A stretch of DNA of 64,000 nucleotides, from the NCBI RefSeq assembly GCF_004804335.1, contig NZ_SRXY01000001.1, forward strand, positions 62,001 to 126,000, given 5' to 3'. The notes below the pieces were generated by a model that saw only the letters and a list, made by a program, of their open reading frames with translations, was not told the DNA's origin and made no database searches. A program made the translations under genes and the position numbers. This DNA is from Pacificoceanicola onchidii (GTDB taxonomy: Bacteria; Pseudomonadota; Alphaproteobacteria; Rhodobacterales; Rhodobacteraceae). The first letter of the stretch is position 1; each line of letters starts with the position of its first letter. Below are positions 49,636-58,950 of the stretch, piece by piece.

Positions 49636-52621
49636 TCTGCCGGTCTCCTTCCGGGTCAAAGAATTGCGGTGAGACCACTCTGGCCTTCAGGTCCTCGCCG
49701 CCCACGAAATTCACCACCCGGATCTCTTCCCCGGTTCGGGCCTTGCCGTTCTTCAGCAAAGCCAAAGCGATATTGCGCCCCAGGGCCGGGGAGTAGGTGG
49801 TGGAGGACACCCAGCCGTCGCCATGGCCCTTCGGCTCTTCGTTTGCCGCGAAGAGCAGCGATCCGGCCTTGGCCCCGGTGTCCCCGTCGATTTCGAGGCC
49901 AACCAGTGTTGGGCGTTCCGGGTCTTCGAGGACAGGGCGTTTGCGCAGAACCGATCCGACAAAAGGTTTCTTCGATGAAGCAAAGCCTTCGAGGCCAAGG
50001 TCCTTCAGCGTTGTGCGGCCATCAAGCTCCGGCCCGGCCACGTGGCCCTTCTCGATGCGCAGCGCGCCCATGGCTTCGGTGCCGTAGGGCCGCAGCTCAA
50101 AGTCATCCCCAGCCGAAAGAAGCGCCTCCCAGACATGGGCCGCGTGTCCTGAGGGCACATAGACTTCATAGGCCAGCTCCCCGGAGTAGGACATCCGGTG
50201 GATGCGCACCGGAACGCCGCTGATCTGCGCAAGGGTCCAATGATTGTTGGGGAGCGCATCGCGGCTCAGATCGGCCCCGGACACCGTTTGCAGCAAGGCA
50301 CGGGACTTTGGTCCGGCAATGGCAAAGGCGGCCCATTGGTCCGTCACGGAGGTGACGTGCACGCGCAAGTCCTTCCACGCGGTCTGCAAAAGATGTTCGG
50401 CAAAGGCGAGGACCTTGGCGGCGTTGGCGGTGGTGGTGGTCATGACATAGTCATGCTCGCCCAGACGCGCCGTCGCGCCGTCGTCCATCACAAACCCGTC
50501 TTCGCGCAGCATCACGCCATAACGCAAACGGCCAATCGCCAGCGTCTTCCACCCGTTCACATAGACCCGATTGAGGAATTCGGCCGCATCCGGCCCCTGC
50601 ACGGCAATCTTGCCCAGGGTGGACACGTCAATGATGCCGACATGCGTCCGCACGTGGGTCGCCTCGCGGATATAGGCGGCGCGCAGGTCCTCGTCCTTTT
50701 CCGGATAGTACCAAGGCCGCATCCATGCCCCGGCTTCCGTCATCTGCGCGCCATTTTCGGCGTGCCAGTGATGGAGCGGCGAGAGGCGCGTGGGGCGGAA
50801 GTGGCGGCCATGTTCATGCCCGACAAGCGCGCCCATGGTGATCGGGGTAAACGGCGGGCGGAAGGTTGTCGTGCCAACTTCGGGGATCGCCATCCCGCGC
50901 AACTCCGCCATCCGCGAGAGCGCGTTGATATTGGCGAGCTTGCCCTGATCGGTGGCCATCCCCAGCGTCGTGTAGCGTTTGAGGTGCTCGACCGAGACGT
51001 AGCCTTCGAGATGCGCCTGATCGATGTCACTGACCTTCACGTCATGCTGGAAGTCGACAAAGGCCTTGCCCTTGCAGCGCCCTTCTGCATCGAAAACCGC
51101 CCAGTTCGGGGAGAGATCGTTTTGCCAGAATGCGCCTGTGTCAAAGGCGGCGGGGCTGTCACCGGGCGCGCCCGTCGCGCCGGTCGCCCGGGCCGCCTCG
51201 GCACCGCGCCTCATGGCTTGGGTTATGACGTCTTCGAGCGAGGCCGCGGCGGCGCAGATCCCGGCAGGCTGCAACGGTTTGTCGGGATCCTCCGGCGCGA
51301 TGAAGCTGCCGGAGGCGGCGTCATACACCGGCTTGCCGAAGCGCTGCGACCACAGGTGCACCGCAGGCGCCCAGCCGCCGGAGATCGCCAGAACATCCGC
51401 AGGGATGACGCGCACGGCCCCCGAGGTCCGGCTGCCGCGATCAACCGGGACCACGTCGACCGAGGTCAGACGTTTGCCGCCCTTGGCCTGCAAAACCCCG
51501 TGGCCAGTCAGGATGAAAACCCCTGCCTTTTCTGCACGGGCGCGCGTATCGGCGGCGACCTCGGCGCGCATGTCAACGAGCGTCACGAGAGCCCCGCTCC
51601 GCGCCAGATCCGCAGCGACACTATAGGCGCTGTCGTTGTTGGTGGTCACAACGGCACGCTCACCCATGAGCACGGCGAAGCGGTTCAGGTAGGTCCGAAC
51701 TGCCCCCGCCAGCATCACACCGGGCAAGTCATTGCCGCCAAAGACCAAAGGCCGCTCAATCGCCCCGGTTGCCATGATCGCGCGTTTGGCATGGACCTGC
51801 CAATAGCGCTGGCGGGGCTGGGCGTCCTCGGGCACCCGAAGGTGATCCGTCACCCGCTCGACAAGAGCATAGGTGTCGCCATCGTAGGCGCCAAACGCGG
51901 TTGTGCGCGTCAGGATGCGCACGGAGTCCATGGCCTGCAATTCGGCCAGCACGGAAGCAATCCAAGCGTCGCCAGCGCCCCCAACCGGATCGGACAGGAG
52001 CGCGCCGCCCAGCGCCGTGTCCTGTTCCACAAGCAGCACCTTCGCCCCGGCGCGGCCCGCCGCGAGTGCCGCAGTCAGCCCGGCAACGCCGCCGCCAATG
52101 ACAAGCACATCGCAGTACGCACCCCGCTTCTCATACCGATCCGGATCGGACAGCAGGCTGGCGCGCCCCATGCCCGCTGCCTTGCGGATGACGGTTTCGC
52201 ACATCATCCAGAATTTCGTGGAGTGTTTGAACGGGCCGATAAAGGTCTTGTAATAGAACCCGGCGCTGAAAAACGGGCTGAGCCAGGTGTTCGCCGCCCC
52301 GATGTCGAATTGCAGGTTGGGCCAGGCGTTCTGCGAGGTTGATACCAGCCCGTCAAACGCCTCCGTCACCGTGGCGCGGGCGTTGGGCTCATGCCGGTCG
52401 CCGCTCCGCAGGTGAACCATGGCACCCGGCTCTTCCACCCCGGCAGAGAACACGCCGCGCGGCCTGTGGTATTTGAAGCTGCGCCCGACCAGCGACACGC
52501 CGCCGGCCAGCATCGCGGAACTCAGCGTATCCCCGGCAAAAGCGGGCAGGCTCTGGCCGTCAAAGGAGACGTTCAGCGGCTTGCTTCGATCAATCCGCCC
52601 GCCCTGATCGAGACGTTTCAT
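49628..52621 (-). CDS. soxA: Sarcosine oxidase alpha subunit
   Basis: A 997-residue subunit, full family length. The N-terminal part (1-120) has a 2Fe-2S-ferredoxin-like fold without cluster; the NAD-binding Rossmann motif is at about 172-200 (VLVIGGGVAGLTAALAAGRAGAKVLLVEQ). The C-terminal half (about 600-985) is an aminomethyltransferase (GcvT) domain that takes the methylene group on tetrahydrofolate (YSGELAYEVYVPSG). With SoxB it converts sarcosine to glycine and 5,10-methylene-THF, producing H2O2. Ends 8 bases into soxG; begins 4 bases into soxD. Confidence 0.96.
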   Translation of the reverse strand: MKRLDQGGRIDRSKPLNVSFDGQSLPAFAGDTLSSAMLAGGVSLVGRSFKYHRPRGVFSAGVEEPGAMVHLRSGDRHEPNARATVTEAFDGLVSTSQNAWPNLQFDIGAANTWLSPFFSAGFYYKTFIGPFKHSTKFWMMCETVIRKAAGMGRASLLSDPDRYEKRGAYCDVLVIGGGVAGLTAALAAGRAGAKVLLVEQDTALGGALLSDPVGGAGDAWIASVLAELQAMDSVRILTRTTAFGAYDGDTYALVERVTDHLRVPEDAQPRQRYWQVHAKRAIMATGAIERPLVFGGNDLPGVMLAGAVRTYLNRFAVLMGERAVVTTNNDSAYSVAADLARSGALVTLVDMRAEVAADTRARAEKAGVFILTGHGVLQAKGGKRLTSVDVVPVDRGSRTSGAVRVIPADVLAISGGWAPAVHLWSQRFGKPVYDAASGSFIAPEDPDKPLQPAGICAAAASLEDVITQAMRRGAEAARATGATGAPGDSPAAFDTGAFWQNDLSPNWAVFDAEGRCKGKAFVDFQHDVKVSDIDQAHLEGYVSVEHLKRYTTLGMATDQGKLANINALSRMAELRGMAIPEVGTTTFRPPFTPITMGALVGHEHGRHFRPTRLSPLHHWHAENGAQMTEAGAWMRPWYYPEKDEDLRAAYIREATHVRTHVGIIDVSTLGKIAVQGPDAAEFLNRVYVNGWKTLAIGRLRYGVMLREDGFVMDDGATARLGEHDYVMTTTTANAAKVLAFAEHLLQTAWKDLRVHVTSVTDQWAAFAIAGPKSRALLQTVSGADLSRDALPNNHWTLAQISGVPVRIHRMSYSGELAYEVYVPSGHAAHVWEALLSAGDDFELRPYGTEAMGALRIEKGHVAGPELDGRTTLKDLGLEGFASSKKPFVGSVLRKRPVLEDPERPTLVGLEIDGDTGAKAGSLLFAANEEPKGHGDGWVSSTTYSPALGRNIALALLKNGKARTGEEIRVVNFVGGEDLKARVVSPQFFDPEGDRQNG

Positions 52622-52884
52622 GCCGCATCCTCCCGCGCCAGCCGGCAGGTGCCGATTTCATGGGTCAGCGTATTGCGTTCCAGCACAAGCCATTGACGGC
52701 ATCCTTGTGCGTGGTGCCAGTATTCACGGTGCCAGCCGCGCGGGTTGTCGCGATTGAACACGTAGTCCAGCCAGGGCTGCGCCGCGCTTTCGTCCATGGC
52801 CGGACGGGTCACGCTGGCATCCTCGCCGTAGGTGAATTCGGTTTCGCTGCGAAGCCCGCAAATCGGGCAGTTGATCCTGATCAT
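52618..52884 (-). CDS. soxD: Sarcosine oxidase delta subunit
   Basis: An 88-residue zinc-binding subunit. The probable Zn ligands are Cys6, Cys9, His58 and Cys62 (CPICG and HHAQGC), matching the structural Zn site of delta in solved sarcosine oxidases. It is placed second in the operon between soxB and soxA, overlapping soxA by 4 bases, the usual soxBDAG order. Confidence 0.94.
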   Translation of the reverse strand: MIRINCPICGLRSETEFTYGEDASVTRPAMDESAAQPWLDYVFNRDNPRGWHREYWHHAQGCRQWLVLERNTLTHEIGTCRLAREDAA

Positions 52885-52893
52885 CGTCTTGTC

Positions 52894-54150
52894 TCAATGC
52901 GCATTCGGTTTCGGGCCCATGCCCTTTTCGTCAATCTGATAGCCGCGTTCGAAGCGGTTCAGCGTGAACTCGGCGTTGTCCGCGTGCGGGGCATCCCGCG
53001 CGATGGTGTGAGCAAAGCACCAGCCCGACGCGGGCGTCGCCTTGAAGCCGCCGTAACACCAGCCGCCGTTGAGGTAGAGCCCGTCCACCGGCGTCTTGGC
53101 GATGAAGGGGGAGCCGTCCATCGACATGTCCATCACCCCGGCCCAGTGCCGCAGCAGCTTGAGCCGCGAGACCGAGGGCATCAGCGCCTTGGCGCTGGCC
53201 AGCGTATGCTCGACAATCGGCAGCCCGCCGCGTTGGGCGTAAGAGTTGTACATGTCCAGATCGCCGCCCAGCACCAGCCCGCCCTTGTCGGACTGGCTGA
53301 TGTAGAAATGCGCCGCGCCAAAGCTGATCACCGTGTCGACCAGCGGCTTGTAAGGCTCGGTGACAAAGGCTTGCAGACTATGGGTTTCGATAGGCAGTCG
53401 CAGCCCCGCCATACGGGCCAGATGCCCCGAATGCCCGGCCACACAAAGGCCGACCTTGCCCGCGCGAATGTCGCCGCGGTTGGTCTGCACCCCGACTATT
53501 CTGCCCCCTTCCCAGAGGTAGCCTGTCACCTCGCGCTGCTGAAGGATGTCCACGCCCCGCCGGTCCGCGCCGCGCGCAAAACCCCAGGCAACCGCGTCAT
53601 GGCGCGCTGTCCCGGCGCGGCTTTGGTAGATCGCGCCATGGATCGGGAAACGGGCGTTTTCCGTATAGTCGAGATACGGCAGCCTGCGGCGCACCTCCGC
53701 GCGGTCGAACAACTCCGCGTCGATGCCGTTGGCCCGCATGACGTTGCCGCGCCGCCGCGCCGCATCCATCTGGCCCGGTGAATGACACAGGTTGTACTGG
53801 CCCCGCTGGGATATCATCACGTTGTAGTTGAGATCCTGGCTGAGGTTTTCCCACAGCTTCATCGAGCGTTCATAGAACATCGTGTTGCCGGGCATCATGT
53901 AATTGGAGCGCACGATTGTCGTGTTGCGCCCGGTGTTCCCGCCCCCGAGCCAGCCCTTCTCGATCACCGCGACATTGGTGATGCCGTGTTCCTTGGCGAG
54001 GTAATAGGCGGTGGCCAGCCCGTGCCCGCCCCCGCCGACGATCACGACATCATAAGATGCCTTGGGTTCAGGATCGCGCCAGGCGCGCCCCCAGGTCTTG
54101 TTGCCGCGCAAGGCGTGGCGAAAAACGGAAAAGGCCGAATAGTGGGTCAT
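52894..54150 (-). CDS. soxB: Sarcosine oxidase beta subunit
   Basis: A 418-residue flavoprotein of the D-amino-acid-oxidase fold. The FAD motif DVVIVGGGGHGLATAYYLAKEHG (34-57) and the LGGGNTGRNTTIVRSNYM loop are present; His184 in ARHDAVAWGF is the likely covalent FMN site, by analogy with Corynebacterium and Stenotrophomonas enzymes. It carries out the oxidation of sarcosine. ATG at 54150 begins MTHYSAFSVF. It is the first gene of the operon; a divergent RpiR regulator starts 150 bases upstream. Confidence 0.96.
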   Translation of the reverse strand: MTHYSAFSVFRHALRGNKTWGRAWRDPEPKASYDVVIVGGGGHGLATAYYLAKEHGITNVAVIEKGWLGGGNTGRNTTIVRSNYMMPGNTMFYERSMKLWENLSQDLNYNVMISQRGQYNLCHSPGQMDAARRRGNVMRANGIDAELFDRAEVRRRLPYLDYTENARFPIHGAIYQSRAGTARHDAVAWGFARGADRRGVDILQQREVTGYLWEGGRIVGVQTNRGDIRAGKVGLCVAGHSGHLARMAGLRLPIETHSLQAFVTEPYKPLVDTVISFGAAHFYISQSDKGGLVLGGDLDMYNSYAQRGGLPIVEHTLASAKALMPSVSRLKLLRHWAGVMDMSMDGSPFIAKTPVDGLYLNGGWCYGGFKATPASGWCFAHTIARDAPHADNAEFTLNRFERGYQIDEKGMGPKPNAH

Positions 54151-54210
54151 GGTGTGCCATACGATATGAGTCGGGCCACCTTTGCACCGTTTGATACTTT
54201 TCACCAAGTA

Positions 54211-54296
54211 AAAAATATCATTTGCGCGCTTTTCGTGCAAAACCTGCCTTGCACCCCGGCGAAAAATACCGTTTGCTTCAAAAAAATACCGGAAAC
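54211..54296. promoter_or_regulatory. Three direct repeats upstream of the RpiR gene and soxB operon
   Basis: The motif AAAAATAYCRTTTGC occurs at 54211-54225 (AAAAATATCATTTGC) and 54262-54276 (AAAAATACCGTTTGC); a diverged third copy starts at 54282 (AAAAATACCGGAAAC). All lie in the 150-base divergent promoter region and probably bind the RpiR protein. The first two are 51 bases apart, about five helical turns. The last ends 4 bases before the RpiR start, suggesting autoregulation. Confidence 0.6.
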
Positions 54297-54300
54297 TGCG

Positions 54301-55152
54301 ATGAGCATCCTGCAAAACCTGCGTTCTGCGCTGCCTGACCTGCCCAAGAAGCTGGCCTTGGCCGCGCGTTATGCGCTCGATCATCCCGACCAGATGGCGC
54401 TGCACTCCATGCGCGCGACCGCGACAGAGGTCGGCGTGACCTCGACGACGATGCTGCGCCTCGCCCGGCATCTTGGGTACGACAGCTTTGACGATTTTCG
54501 CGCGGCGTTTCAGTCGGAGCTGGTGAGCGGTGTTTTCGCGTCCCGCGCCGGGGCCTTGCATGACGAAGGGCAATCGGACCAGGACGCGCTCGGCGATCGG
54601 ATCATCAGCGCGGCCCGTGGCAATATCGGGGATCTTCACACAACTTTGCGGCAGGACGATCTCGATGCGATTGCGGTGCTGATGCGGCAAGCCTCCAACG
54701 TCTATCTGGTTGGCTCCGGTTCCTTGTTCTGGCTGGCCACGCTCATGCGCACGACCGGCGACATGGTGCTGCCGAACCTGCGTCTTGTCGGTACGGAGTT
54801 TCAAGTTGCAGCCGAGGCCATGTCCGCGCTGAAACCGGGCGATGTTGTGATTGGGTTTGCGCTGAACCCGACGGCAAAACGCACCGCCGACGCCATGCAA
54901 TTTGCCCGCAAGAACGGCGCGCATCTGGTCGCCATAACCGATCGCCCCAGTTCACCGATTGCGGAAGGGGCGGAGCATGTGCTCTGCGCAAACACCGCCA
55001 GCCCGCATTATTATCCTTCCGTCGCGCCGCTCATGGTCATTGTCGAAGCCTTGCTGGCCACGGTTGTCGCCAGCGGCGACGGGCAAGAACTTCGCAGCAT
55101 TCGCAAATGGGAAACCATCCGGTCGAGCAATCAGCATTACATCGAATACTGA
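54301..55152 (+). CDS. RpiR/MurR family transcriptional regulator
   Basis: A 283-residue regulator with N-terminal helix-turn-helix (about 1-75; LALAARYALDHPDQMALHSMRATATEVGVTSTTMLRLARHLGY) and a C-terminal SIS sugar-isomerase domain (about 110-250; SNVYLVGSGSLFWLATLMRTTG, GDVVIGFALNPTAKRTADAM). It is divergent from soxB and probably regulates the sarcosine oxidase operon. The SIS domain normally senses phosphosugars; here the effector may differ. Confidence 0.92.
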   Translation: MSILQNLRSALPDLPKKLALAARYALDHPDQMALHSMRATATEVGVTSTTMLRLARHLGYDSFDDFRAAFQSELVSGVFASRAGALHDEGQSDQDALGDRIISAARGNIGDLHTTLRQDDLDAIAVLMRQASNVYLVGSGSLFWLATLMRTTGDMVLPNLRLVGTEFQVAAEAMSALKPGDVVIGFALNPTAKRTADAMQFARKNGAHLVAITDRPSSPIAEGAEHVLCANTASPHYYPSVAPLMVIVEALLATVVASGDGQELRSIRKWETIRSSNQHYIEY

Positions 55153-55200
55153 CTTCGGACGCCCGCACAGGGCCGGGACCCTTGCAAGTTTGCAGTGTCA

Positions 55201-55225
55201 GGCGCGGCCCGGGACAGGCCGCGCC
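55201..55225. terminator. Bidirectional hairpin between convergent RpiR and aldehyde dehydrogenase genes
   Basis: GGCGCGGCC / GGCCGCGCC, a perfect 9-bp stem with a 7-base loop, in the 81-base convergent gap. There is no strong U-tract, so it is terminator-like rather than proven. Confidence 0.5.
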
Positions 55226-55233
55226 CGCGCCGT

Positions 55234-56679
55234 TCAGAACGGGTAATGCTGATGCGGGTCTTCGATGGTGACCCAGCGGATCGAGGTAAAGGCGTCAATT
55301 GCCGCCTTGCCTCCGAACCGGCCATAGCCGGAGTCCTTCACCCCGCCAAAAGGCATCTGCGCCTCATCGGCCAGCGTCGGACCGTTGATATGGCAAATGC
55401 CGCTTTCGATCCGGTCGGCCACGGCCATGGCGCGCTGGATGTTGGACGAGAAAACCGCCGCTGACAGCCCATATTCGGTGTCATTGGCCACGCGGATGGC
55501 GTCTTCGTCGTCCTTGACCCGGATGATCGGTTTGACCGGGCCAAAGCTCTCCTCGGCGTAGATGGTCATGTCCGGCGTCACACCGTCGATCAGCGTCGCC
55601 TCGACGATCGCTCCGTCGCGCCCGCCGCCGGCGACGACAGTGCCGCCCTTGGCGGTGGCATCCGCGATGATCTTGTCCATCTTTTCCGCCGCCTCCGGCG
55701 TGACAAGCGCACCCAACACCACCTGATCCCGCGGATTGCCCGCAGGCAGCGCCGAGGCCTTGGCGGCGAGGCGTTCGGTGAAGGTGTCGGCGATGCTGTC
55801 CTGCACGATGATGCGCTCGGTCGACATGCAGATCTGGCCCTGGTTCATGAACGCCCCGAAGGCGGCGGCGTTCACCGCCGCGTCAATATCAGCGTCATCG
55901 AGGATCACCAGCGGCGCCTTGCCGCCGAGTTCAAGAAGGACCGGTTTGAGGTTCTGCGCCGCTTTCGTCGCGATGATGCGCCCTACTCCGGTGGAGCCGG
56001 TGAAGTTGATGTGGCGCACCTCGGGCGCTTCGATCAGGGCGTTCACCACCTCCGCCGCGTCTTCCGGCGCATTGGTGATCACATTCATCACACCCGGCGG
56101 GAACCCGGCGCGGCGGAAGGCTTCGCCGATAGCGAGCTGGGTCGCCGGGCTGAGTTCGGACGCCTTGAGCACCGCCGTGTTGCCACAGGCGATGGCCATG
56201 GCCACGGCCCGCGTGCCAAGGATCACCGGCGCGTTCCACGGCGCGATCCCAAGACAAACCCCCAGCGGTTTGCGCTGTGCCATGGCGAGCGTGCCCGGCT
56301 TGTTGGCGGGGATCACCTCGCCGAGGATCTGCGTGGTCATCGCCCCCGCTTCGCGCAGCATGCCCGCCGCCAGCATACAGTTGAACCCGATCCACGGGCC
56401 TGTTGCGCCAGTCTCGGACGTGGCGGCGGCGATAACCTCGGGGGTCATGGCGTCCAGCGCATCCGCCGCCTTGTTGAGCAGCGCCCGGCGCTCGGCAGGG
56501 CTGGTTGCGGCCCATCCGGGAAAGGCGGCCTGGGCCGCTTCGGCCGCTTTGCGTGCGTCCGCCGCGCCCGCTGCGGGGGCGGTGGTGGCAACCTCTCCGG
56601 TCACCGGATCAATGCGATCAAACGTGCGGCCGGTTTCGGCGGCAAGATCTTCGCCGCCGATCAACATTTTGACTTCCAT
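55234..56679 (-). CDS. Aldehyde dehydrogenase (vanillin/salicylaldehyde dehydrogenase-like)
   Basis: A 481-residue NAD(P)-dependent aldehyde dehydrogenase. Active-site residues are intact: Asn149 (PWNAP), Lys172, Glu250 (LELGGKAP) and Cys284 (GQICMSTER). This GQICMSTE context is typical of vanillin/benzaldehyde-type enzymes. ATG at 56679 follows AGGGAG. It is the last gene of the Liv/SDR operon and is a paralogue of the aldehyde dehydrogenase at its start (62038-63477). It probably oxidises the aldehyde made by the adjacent SDR to an acid. Confidence 0.88.
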   Translation of the reverse strand: MEVKMLIGGEDLAAETGRTFDRIDPVTGEVATTAPAAGAADARKAAEAAQAAFPGWAATSPAERRALLNKAADALDAMTPEVIAAATSETGATGPWIGFNCMLAAGMLREAGAMTTQILGEVIPANKPGTLAMAQRKPLGVCLGIAPWNAPVILGTRAVAMAIACGNTAVLKASELSPATQLAIGEAFRRAGFPPGVMNVITNAPEDAAEVVNALIEAPEVRHINFTGSTGVGRIIATKAAQNLKPVLLELGGKAPLVILDDADIDAAVNAAAFGAFMNQGQICMSTERIIVQDSIADTFTERLAAKASALPAGNPRDQVVLGALVTPEAAEKMDKIIADATAKGGTVVAGGGRDGAIVEATLIDGVTPDMTIYAEESFGPVKPIIRVKDDEDAIRVANDTEYGLSAAVFSSNIQRAMAVADRIESGICHINGPTLADEAQMPFGGVKDSGYGRFGGKAAIDAFTSIRWVTIEDPHQHYPF

Positions 56680-56699
56680 GTCTTTTCTCCCTGAAACTC

Positions 56700-57479
56700 T
56701 TACGAAAGGCCGTTCGATTTGGCCTCGATATGGGCGCGCATGCCGCCGTCCGTGGGGATATTGACCCCGCGCAGCCAAACCGATCCGTCCGACAGCAGGA
56801 ACGTCACAACCGGGGCGATGTCCGTGGGCGTGCCGGGGCGATCCATGACTTTCATGTCTTCCTCGACGCGCTCACCCAGGGTTTCGATGAAGTCCTTGAG
56901 GATCGGTGTCTCGACCGGGCCGGGTGAGACCGAATTCATCCGGATACCCCGGTCGCGCCAGGTCCAGCGGTTTTCATGTGTCCAGGCGACAAGCGCCTGT
57001 TTGGTGAAGAAGTAGCTGTTCTCATGGGTGATCTCGTTGGCGGCGCAGAAATCCGCGACCCCTGCGTGGGTCAGCTTTTCAGTTGCCTTGATCTTCTCGA
57101 CCACGCCTTCCCAGCCCAGCCCGGCCAGTGAGGCAAGGTTCACGATCGACGCGCCGTCCGCCAGACTGTCCACGATGCCAAGCGTCAGCCTTTTCAGCGC
57201 CACGAGGTTGATCGTGACCACGGCTTCCGCCGCGGCGGTGGGCGGCACGCCTGCGATATTGGCAAGACCGTCCGCCTTGATGGCCGTCAGCTTCCCGATC
57301 AGCGTATCCAGCGCGGCCTCATCCATCAGGTCACATTGATGAAACCCGTCAAGCTCCATGGACGGCGCATTGCGGTCCACGCCAACCACCCTGGCGCCCT
57401 GCGCCTTGAGCTGCCTCGCGGTTTCCGCGCCAATCCCGGAAGCGACTCCGGTGACGATGATCGTTTTTCCTTCCAACAT
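56700..57479 (-). CDS. Short-chain dehydrogenase, coniferyl-alcohol-dehydrogenase-like
   Basis: A 259-residue SDR with the cofactor motif TGVASGIG (10-17), NIAG later, the Ser of NLASLAG, and YFFTK (YxxxK). The mid-sequence pattern GVDRNAPSMELDGFHQCDL and ADGLANIAGVPPTA resembles Pseudomonas CalA, which oxidises coniferyl alcohol. GGGAG precedes the ATG. Between livF and the aldehyde dehydrogenase, it would convert an imported alcohol to an aldehyde. The exact alcohol is not known. Confidence 0.85.
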   Translation of the reverse strand: MLEGKTIIVTGVASGIGAETARQLKAQGARVVGVDRNAPSMELDGFHQCDLMDEAALDTLIGKLTAIKADGLANIAGVPPTAAAEAVVTINLVALKRLTLGIVDSLADGASIVNLASLAGLGWEGVVEKIKATEKLTHAGVADFCAANEITHENSYFFTKQALVAWTHENRWTWRDRGIRMNSVSPGPVETPILKDFIETLGERVEEDMKVMDRPGTPTDIAPVVTFLLSDGSVWLRGVNIPTDGGMRAHIEAKSNGLS

Positions 57480-57496
57480 GTCTTTCTCCCGTTTCT

Positions 57497-58219
57497 TCAG
57501 TCTTTTGCCGCGCCCGCGCCGAGATAGGCGGCTTGCACCGCCGGATCGTTCAGCATGGCTTGCGCGTTGTTTTCACCGGTGATTTCACCGTTTTCGATGA
57601 GATAGCCGCGATCCGCGATGGCGAGGCTCTGCTTGGCGTTTTGCTCAACCAGAAGCACCCCCATGCCAGTTTCGCGGATGTGGCTGAGGTTGCCGAACAG
57701 CTCCTGACATAGGAGCGGCGACAGCCCGAGCGACGGCTCGTCCAGCATCAGCACTTCGGGGTTGGCCATCATCGCGCGGCCAATGGCGACCATCTGCTGC
57801 TCGCCCCCCGACATGGTGCGCGCGATCTGGTCCTTGCGCTCTATAAGCTTGGGGAACAGTTCCAGCACCCATTTCAGGTTCTTGTCCTTGGCGCGCTGAG
57901 CCCGTTTGGAATAAGCCCCGAGCATCAGGTTTTCCCAGACCGTCAGGTCCCCGAAAATGCCCCGCCCTTCCGGCACAAAGGCGATCCCGGCTTCCACGAT
58001 CTCATCGGATTTGCGGCTGAGCAGGTCCTTGCCGGAGATGTCGATATGGCCTGTCGCCCCGCCTTCACAGATCCCGGCAACCGCCCGGAGCAAGGTGGAC
58101 TTGCCCGCGCCATTGGCGCCCAGCATCACCACGATTTCACCGGGATTGACCGTCAGCGAGACACCCGCAAGCGCCCGGTGCAGCCCGTAGGACACGGAGA
58201 GATTTTCAATCGTCAGCAT
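57497..58219 (-). CDS. livF: Branched-chain-type ABC transporter ATPase LivF
   Basis: A 240-residue ATPase with Walker A GANGAGKST, signature MSGGEQQM, Walker B LMLDEPSLGLSP and H-loop region VLLVEQNA. All are LivF marks. The ATG overlaps the livG stop (TGATG at 58217-58221). It powers import with LivG. Confidence 0.94.
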   Translation of the reverse strand: MLTIENLSVSYGLHRALAGVSLTVNPGEIVVMLGANGAGKSTLLRAVAGICEGGATGHIDISGKDLLSRKSDEIVEAGIAFVPEGRGIFGDLTVWENLMLGAYSKRAQRAKDKNLKWVLELFPKLIERKDQIARTMSGGEQQMVAIGRAMMANPEVLMLDEPSLGLSPLLCQELFGNLSHIRETGMGVLLVEQNAKQSLAIADRGYLIENGEITGENNAQAMLNDPAVQAAYLGAGAAKD

Positions 58220-58950
58220 CAGGCGTCTCCCAGGTAAGCGCGGATCACGTCCGGATCCGACAGCACATCGGCAGGCGTGCCTTCGGCGATCTTGACGCCG
58301 GAATTCATCACCACGCAGCGGTCACAGAGCGAGCGGATCGCATCCATGACATGCTCCACAAGGATGATGGTCCGCCCCTCGCGGCGCAGGCTGGCGATCA
58401 GTTCGATGCCGATTTGCAGCTCGGACGGGTTGAGACCGGCCAGCCATTCATCGAGCAGGAGGATCTCCGGCTCCGACGCCAGCGCGCGGGCCAGTTCCAG
58501 CCGTTTTTGGTCAATGTAGGTGAGGCTGTCGATGCCGAGGTTTTTCTTGTCCCCGAGTTCCAGCCGGTCCAGCAACTGGGCGGCGAAGTCTTCGGCCTCC
58601 CGCCCCCAGCGCGGCTTGTGCGCAAAGGCGGCCCCCGCCATGACGTTTTCCAGAACCGACAGCTTCGGCAGGATCCGCACCAGCTGAAACGTCCGGGCCA
58701 CGCCGAAACGGGCGATCTTGTGCGGTGGCAGCGGCGTAAGATCGTGCCCTTCGAGATCGATCTTGCCCGAGGTCGGCTTCAACGCGCCGGAAATCAGGTT
58801 CATCGTGGTGGATTTGCCCGAGCCGTTTGGCCCGATAATGCCCATGACCTCATGTTCACGCACATCAAAGCTCACGTCATTCACCGCGACCAGACCGCCG
58901 AAGCGCTTGGTCAGGCCCTGAACGTGCAGGATCGTGTCACCGGGGGTCAT
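58219..58950 (-). CDS. livG: Branched-chain-type ABC transporter ATPase LivG
   Basis: A 243-residue ATPase with Walker A GPNGSGKST, LivG-type insertion with PHKIARFGVARTFQLVRILPKLSVLENVMAGA, signature region in LTYIDQKRLELARALASEPEILLLDEWLAGLNP. The usual LSGGQQ signature is replaced by LTYIDQKRLE, a real oddity of this LivG subgroup. ATG at 58950 overlaps the livM stop by 4 bases. It partners with LivF. Confidence 0.9.
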   Translation of the reverse strand: MTPGDTILHVQGLTKRFGGLVAVNDVSFDVREHEVMGIIGPNGSGKSTTMNLISGALKPTSGKIDLEGHDLTPLPPHKIARFGVARTFQLVRILPKLSVLENVMAGAAFAHKPRWGREAEDFAAQLLDRLELGDKKNLGIDSLTYIDQKRLELARALASEPEILLLDEWLAGLNPSELQIGIELIASLRREGRTIILVEHVMDAIRSLCDRCVVMNSGVKIAEGTPADVLSDPDVIRAYLGDA

